Assembly: GCF_042646165.1 (NCBI RefSeq)
Contig: NZ_JBHRTC010000003.1
Reading direction: 5' to 3' (one strand)
DNA from: Microbaculum marinum
GTDB lineage: Bacteria; Pseudomonadota; Alphaproteobacteria; Rhizobiales; Tepidamorphaceae
DNA length: 64,000 nucleotides
Under the pieces are notes generated by a model. That model did no database searches and was not told where the DNA came from. It saw only the letters and a list, made by a program, of their open reading frames with translations. The position numbers were made by a program, and so were the translations under genes. Each line of letters opens with the position of its first letter. The first letter of the stretch is position 1. Shown piece after piece: positions 57,807 to 64,000 of the stretch.

Positions 57807-57851
57807 CCTCATGGTTAGGAGGGCGCAAGGCGCCCGTCCCGAACCACGAGG
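57807..57851 (-). repeat. Extragenic palindromic repeat, copy D (inverted)
   Basis: Begins CCTCATGGTTAGGAGGGCG and ends CGAACCACGAGG, the reverse orientation of copy C, with an inner GGGCG-CAAGG-CGCCC stem. C and D therefore repeat the head-to-head pair seen in copies A and B, with a similar ~38-base spacer. Confidence 0.65.
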
Positions 57852-57920
57852 CGCTGGCGGGAGAAGGGGCAGCGCTATCCGGAGCGTCGCCGGCAACCGG
57901 CGAACCCCGTCTGTCCCCTC

Positions 57921-58661
57921 CTACAGCTGCGCCGCCGCCAGGATCGGGCCGGGGCTGGTGCCGTCGCCCTCCTGCAGGAGTACGGCGCATCGTGCGCCGC
58001 CATCGGCGGGCATGGCTATCGTCAGGGTCATCGGCTGGCCGGTCCAGGTGCCGATCGGCTCGATGCGCCGCACGACGTTGTTGTAGGTGATCGTGCGGCC
58101 CCGGTTCTCGCCGCGCTCGATCTCCACCGTGCGCGCCTCGTCGAACACCACCAGCCACAGCGTGGCCTGCTTCGGCCTGTTCAGGAGACCGCGCGCCTTG
58201 CCCGCCTCCACGACGAGCTTGTCGGCCTCGTGGCGCAACGACAGGTCGATGGCCTTCGGGTCGATCCTGTCGCCGGTCGACTGCAGGGCGTTCCTCAGGC
58301 CGGTCCGGTCCGAGCCGACCGCGTGCATCATGCCGTTGACGACGGCCTGCGGCGTATAGACGGCGCGGTCGTCGCGGGCGTGCGCATAGGCCTTCTGGCG
58401 TGCCGTGAAGGCCGGATCGGCAAGGGTGTCCTTCCAGCCGAGATAGTCCCAGTAGTCGATGTTGTAGCTCAGCGCCAGAACGTCGCCGCGTGCCTTCAAT
58501 TCGCCCAGCAGCGCATCGGCGGCCGGACACGACGAGCAGCCCTGGCTGGTGAACAGCTCCACCACGTCGAGGCGCTCGTCCTGCGCCCGCGCCGTCGCGG
58601 CGAGCGCGAGCATCGTGGCCGCCGCCACGAGGACGCATCTTGAACAGCCGTGCCTGGTCAT
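57921..58661 (-). CDS. DUF1223 (thioredoxin-fold) secreted protein
   Basis: 246 residues from the ATG at 58661. Signal peptide at ~1-26 (VLVAAATMLALAATARA). The mature part opens VVELFTSQGCSSCPAADALLGELKARGDVLALSYNIDYWDYLGW, with a CSSC dithiol in a thioredoxin-like position, followed by the DUF1223 pattern YTPQAVVNGMMHAVGSDR. Probably a periplasmic thiol-active or binding protein; no substrate is known. Downstream of its stop lie repeats C and D. Confidence 0.88.
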   Translation of the reverse strand: MTRHGCSRCVLVAAATMLALAATARAQDERLDVVELFTSQGCSSCPAADALLGELKARGDVLALSYNIDYWDYLGWKDTLADPAFTARQKAYAHARDDRAVYTPQAVVNGMMHAVGSDRTGLRNALQSTGDRIDPKAIDLSLRHEADKLVVEAGKARGLLNRPKQATLWLVVFDEARTVEIERGENRGRTITYNNVVRRIEPIGTWTGQPMTLTIAMPADGGARCAVLLQEGDGTSPGPILAAAQL

Positions 58662-58791
58662 TGCAATCCACCCAACTGGACCGGCCGCTGACGGCCGATG
58701 TGCGGCCCCCGGAATACGCGTCCCGGAATTCAAAAGCCAGTCACATTGGGGTGACGCTCCTGGTCCGGCGGGATCCTTGCGCCGTTGCGAC

Positions 58792-58820
58792 AAAAAAGGA
58801 CCCGGTCCGACTGGACCGGG
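58792..58820 (-). terminator. Intrinsic terminator of acnA
   Basis: Read on the minus strand: CCCGGTCC-AGTC-GGACCGGG, a perfect 8-bp stem with a 4-base loop, then TCC and a run of six T (58797-58792). It lies 27 bases after the acnA stop, positioned to end the leftward acnA transcript before DUF1223. Confidence 0.88.
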
Positions 58821-58847
58821 GCCTCCATCAATCAGGCGACGGAGCGG

Positions 58848-61562
<2,715 letters not shown>

Positions 61563-61706
61563 GTGTTTCGGCCTCTTGCGTTCGGGGGTCAGTGGCAGGA
61601 TCGGAGTACCCGTCCGACATAGGCCTTCGGCCCGTTCATGTCGATCATTCGGCGCCCCGCTTGCCGCGTATATAGAGAATTTCTAAGACTGGTGCCAATA
61701 CGGCGA

Positions 61707-62399
61707 ATGACGGCAAAGGCAGATCCGCCCGATGGCGACCCCCTCCGCAGCGACCGCGGGACCTCGCAGCTGGACGCCGGCATGCGCCTGAGGGGCCGCG
61801 ACCTGGCCTGCGTTCGCGGCGGGCGCGAGGTGTTCTCCGGCGTCTCGTTCGGGATCGAGGCGGGCAGCCTCATCAAGCTTCGCGGACCCAACGGCGCCGG
61901 CAAGTCGTCGCTGCTGCGCCTCGTCGCCGGCCTGCTGCGGCCGAGCGCCGGCGATCTCGATCTGGACGGTGGACCCGAGGACGTGCCGATTGCCGAGCAG
62001 GCTCACTATGTCGGCCATCTCGATACGCTGAAGCCCGCCCTGACGGTGCTGGAGAACCTCGGCTTCTGGGCGGACATGCTCGGCGGGACCCGCGCAACGG
62101 CCGGCGCTGCGCTGGAGCGGGCCGGGCTCGCGCCGCTGGCCGATTTCCCCGCCGGAATCCTGTCGGCCGGCCAGCGCCGGCGGCTGGCGCTCGCCCGGCT
62201 CGCCGCCGCGCCGCGTCCGCTCTGGCTGCTCGACGAGCCGACCACCGCCATCGACGCGGCGGCGCGCGACCGCCTGTTCGTCCTCATCCACGATCATCTC
62301 GACGCCGGCGGTCTCGTCATGATCGCGACACACGACGACCTGCCGGTCGAGGGGCAGACGCTCCAACTCGGCGCGGCGCCACCCGGAGCCGGCGCGTGA
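61707..62399 (+). CDS. ccmA: Heme exporter ATP-binding protein CcmA
   Basis: 230 residues from ATG 61707; ATG 61782 (MRLRGRDLACVRGGREVFSG) would give the more typical ~205 residues. Walker A GPNGAGKSSLLRLVAGLL, signature LSAGQRRRLALARLAAA, Walker B LWLLDEPTTAID and the H-loop VMIATHDD are intact. With CcmB (and CcmC, CcmD) it forms the ABC complex that releases holo-CcmE for cytochrome c maturation. The CcmB GTG overlaps its stop by four bases (GTGA). Confidence 0.92.
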   Translation: MTAKADPPDGDPLRSDRGTSQLDAGMRLRGRDLACVRGGREVFSGVSFGIEAGSLIKLRGPNGAGKSSLLRLVAGLLRPSAGDLDLDGGPEDVPIAEQAHYVGHLDTLKPALTVLENLGFWADMLGGTRATAGAALERAGLAPLADFPAGILSAGQRRRLALARLAAAPRPLWLLDEPTTAIDAAARDRLFVLIHDHLDAGGLVMIATHDDLPVEGQTLQLGAAPPGAGA

Positions 62400-63067
62400 G
62401 CGGCGCGGCGCTGGCGCTGTTCAGGCGCGAGGTGAGGCTCGCCGTGCGGGTCGGTGGCGGCGCCATGATGGGCGCGGTGTTCTTCCTGACCGTCGTCGTC
62501 ATCATGCCGTTCGCGGTCGGCCCCGACCTCAACCTCCTGCAGCGCGTCGGCCCGGCGATCCTGTGGGTCGGCGCCCTGCTCGCCAGCCTGATCGGCCTCG
62601 ACCGGCTGTTCCAGGCCGACCACGAGGACGGCTCGCTGGACCTCATGACGATGACCGAGACGCCGCTGGTGGTGATTGTCGCCGTCAAGGCCGCCGCCCA
62701 CTGGGTGACGACGGGCCTGCCGCTGGTGATCGTCGCGCCGGTGCTCGGGCTGATGCTGAACGTCGAGCCCGGTGCGCTTGTCGCCGTGGCGCTGACGCTG
62801 CTGGTCGGCACCCCCGGACTGACCTTCGTCGGCGCCATCGGCGCCGCGCTGACGGTGGCGCTCAGACGCGGCGGGCTGCTGGTGCCGGTGCTGGTGCTGC
62901 CGCTGACCGTTCCGATACTGATCTTCGGGGTCAGCGCCACCGGCGCCGCCATCGCCGGACCGATGTCGATATCGACGCCGCTGGCGGTGCTGGGCTCCCT
63001 GACGCTGCTCAGCCTGGTGCTGGCGCCGCTCGCGGCCGCCGCCGCCCTGCGCCTGGCGCTGGAATGA
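62396..63067 (+). CDS. ccmB: Heme exporter protein CcmB
   Basis: 223 residues, GTG start overlapping the ccmA stop. Six hydrophobic segments. Family marks: FRREVRLAVRVGGGAMMGAVFFLTVVVIMPFAVGPDLNLLQRVGPAILWVGALLASLIGLDRLFQADHEDGSLDLM in pieces, and VGTPGLTFVGAIGAALTVALRRGGLLVPVLVLPLTVPILIFGVSA. It is the membrane subunit of the CcmAB complex. The ccmC gene follows after 109 bases. Confidence 0.93.
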   Translation: MSGAALALFRREVRLAVRVGGGAMMGAVFFLTVVVIMPFAVGPDLNLLQRVGPAILWVGALLASLIGLDRLFQADHEDGSLDLMTMTETPLVVIVAVKAAAHWVTTGLPLVIVAPVLGLMLNVEPGALVAVALTLLVGTPGLTFVGAIGAALTVALRRGGLLVPVLVLPLTVPILIFGVSATGAAIAGPMSISTPLAVLGSLTLLSLVLAPLAAAAALRLALE

Positions 63068-63176
63068 CGGCCTCGTCCCGGGTGGGCGACATACAGCAAC
63101 ATGCCGCAGTTGTTTCATATCAACGCACGGCCGATATAATCGCCGTAACTGGCGGATCAGAAGCCCCCGAATTCCG

Positions 63177-63911
63177 ATGATTGAACTCGCCAACCCGACC
63201 CGTTTCATGGCGCTGTCGAAGCGCCTGCTGCCCTGGCTGTGGGCGGCGGCGGCCCTGGTGACGATCGCCGGGCTGGTGATGGCGTTCCGCGCCCCCGCCG
63301 ACTACCAGCAGGGCCGCACGGTTCTGATCATGTACATCCACGTGCCGGCCGCCTGGCTGGCGATGATGTGCTACACGATCATCGCCCTGTCGGGGCTCGG
63401 CACGCTGGTCTGGCGCCATCCGCTCGCCGACGTTTCGGCCAGGGCGGCGGCGCCGATCGGCGCGGCGTTCACATTCCTGGCGCTGGTCACCGGCTCGCTG
63501 TGGGGCAAGCCGATGTGGGGCACCTGGTGGGTCTGGGACGCCCGCCTCACGTCCGTGCTGCTCTTGTTCCTGATGTATCTCGGCCTGATCGCGCTGTGGC
63601 GCGCCTTCGACGACCCGGTCCGCGCGGCCCGGCCCGCGGCGATCCTGGCGCTGGTCGGCTTCGTCAACGTGCCGATCATCAAGTTCTCCGTGGAATGGTG
63701 GAACACGCTGCACCAGCCGGCCAGCGTCTTCCGCCTCGACGGGCCGACGATCGATCCGGCGATGCTGTGGCCGCTCCTCGTGATGGCGGTCGGCTACACG
63801 CTGCTGTTTCTCGCCCTGCATACGGCGGCGATGCGCAACGAGATCATGCGCCGCCGCGTCCGCGCCATGCGCGTTCGGGCGGCAGGCGGCGTGCTGGCCC
63901 CGGCGGAATAG
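63177..63911 (+). CDS. ccmC: Heme exporter/delivery protein CcmC
   Basis: 244 residues with six membrane segments. The tryptophan-rich WWD-type periplasmic signature reads WGKPMWGTWWVWDARLTS (~107-124), where heme is held and handed to CcmE, and VKFSVEWWNTLHQPAS-type (here IIKFSVEWWNTLHQPAS) gives the second conserved His region. CcmC is essential for heme attachment to CcmE. CcmD begins 10 bases after its stop. Confidence 0.95.
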   Translation: MIELANPTRFMALSKRLLPWLWAAAALVTIAGLVMAFRAPADYQQGRTVLIMYIHVPAAWLAMMCYTIIALSGLGTLVWRHPLADVSARAAAPIGAAFTFLALVTGSLWGKPMWGTWWVWDARLTSVLLLFLMYLGLIALWRAFDDPVRAARPAAILALVGFVNVPIIKFSVEWWNTLHQPASVFRLDGPTIDPAMLWPLLVMAVGYTLLFLALHTAAMRNEIMRRRVRAMRVRAAGGVLAPAE

Positions 63912-63920
63912 GATTACGCG

Positions 63921-64000
63921 ATGTCGCACTACGGATTCATCTTCGCCGCCTACGCGGTCACCGCGATCGTGCTCGTAGGGCTGATCGCCTGGGTGGTGGC
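63921..64000 (+). CDS. ccmD: Heme exporter protein CcmD (3'-truncated)
   Basis: Only the first 26 codons are inside the window. MSHYGFIFAAYAVTAIVLVGLIAWVV is a short N-terminal tail plus the single membrane helix of CcmD, a ~50-60-residue protein that holds CcmC and CcmE together. Its position ten bases after ccmC supports the call. Confidence 0.85.
   Translation, partial: MSHYGFIFAAYAVTAIVLVGLIAWVV

Overview
The window is high-GC DNA from an alphaproteobacterium, most likely Hyphomicrobiales (Rhizobiales). That placement rests on gene content: a DUF2794 protein, an IalB-family protein, a DUF1127 protein, a possible ybhL-type leader ahead of a Bax-inhibitor-like gene, acnA beside a divergent ccmABCD operon, and extragenic inverted repeats of a kind I associate with this order. 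It reads as a chromosome segment dense in metabolic and housekeeping genes. I see no phage, IS element, CRISPR array or plasmid replication gene.

Layout. 1-3.2 kb: the end of a trimethyllysine/gamma-butyrobetaine-type dioxygenase, a DDAH-like amidinohydrolase, and the binding protein and permease of an amino-acid ABC importer whose ATPase is not in view. 3.3-11.3 kb: a PoxB-like ThDP enzyme, a membrane acyltransferase with an SGNH domain, an Na+/H+ antiporter with a cyclic-nucleotide-binding domain, and a DASS-type carboxylate transporter. 11.4-19.1 kb (minus strand): a probable aerobic anthraniloyl-CoA (2-aminobenzoyl-CoA) operon containing RidA, aryl-CoA ligase, acyl-CoA dehydrogenase, enoyl-CoA hydratase, SDR and a fused flavin monooxygenase/old-yellow-enzyme reductase. 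An extragenic repeat island interrupts it, and a promoter region with a perfect FNR/FixK-type box precedes it. 19.2-22.7 kb: a sugar-acid locus (DgoK-like kinase, divergent GntR regulator, UxaA-family dehydratase).

22.8-27 kb: TerB-like protein, SDR, class I amidotransferase, then a divergent HxlR regulator/acyl-CoA dehydrogenase pair around a clear inverted repeat. 27.3-34 kb: tRNA-Ala(CGC), yggT, a DUF167 gene, folD, ppa, a secreted protein with an esterase, a GNAT, bipA/typA and a glycine-zipper lipoprotein. 34.2-39.7 kb: a membrane-anchored glutamate-synthase-like FMN protein, a DUF1127 protein, a SARP/TolB/TPR regulator and argG. 40.1-48.6 kb: sulfotransferase plus HCCA isomerase, a small membrane protein with rlmN, ialB-like, quinone oxidoreductase, DUF1232, SDR, pterin dehydratase, thpR and a Tas-like aldo/keto reductase. 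48.6-57.7 kb: tesA, divergent from an ABC ATPase/FtsX permease pair; the Bax-inhibitor protein; a GNAT; DUF2794; htpG; and a two-domain unknown protein. 57.7-64 kb: a second copy of the paired inverted repeat, DUF1223, acnA and ccmABC with the start of ccmD.

The best candidates for new biology are the oxygen-linked control suggested for the anthraniloyl-CoA operon, the paired inverted repeats at two loci, the orphan hairpin/tRNA-like stretch at 54.6-55.0 kb, and the dioxygenase/DDAH/importer cluster at the left edge. All calls come from reading the sequence; no database search was run.
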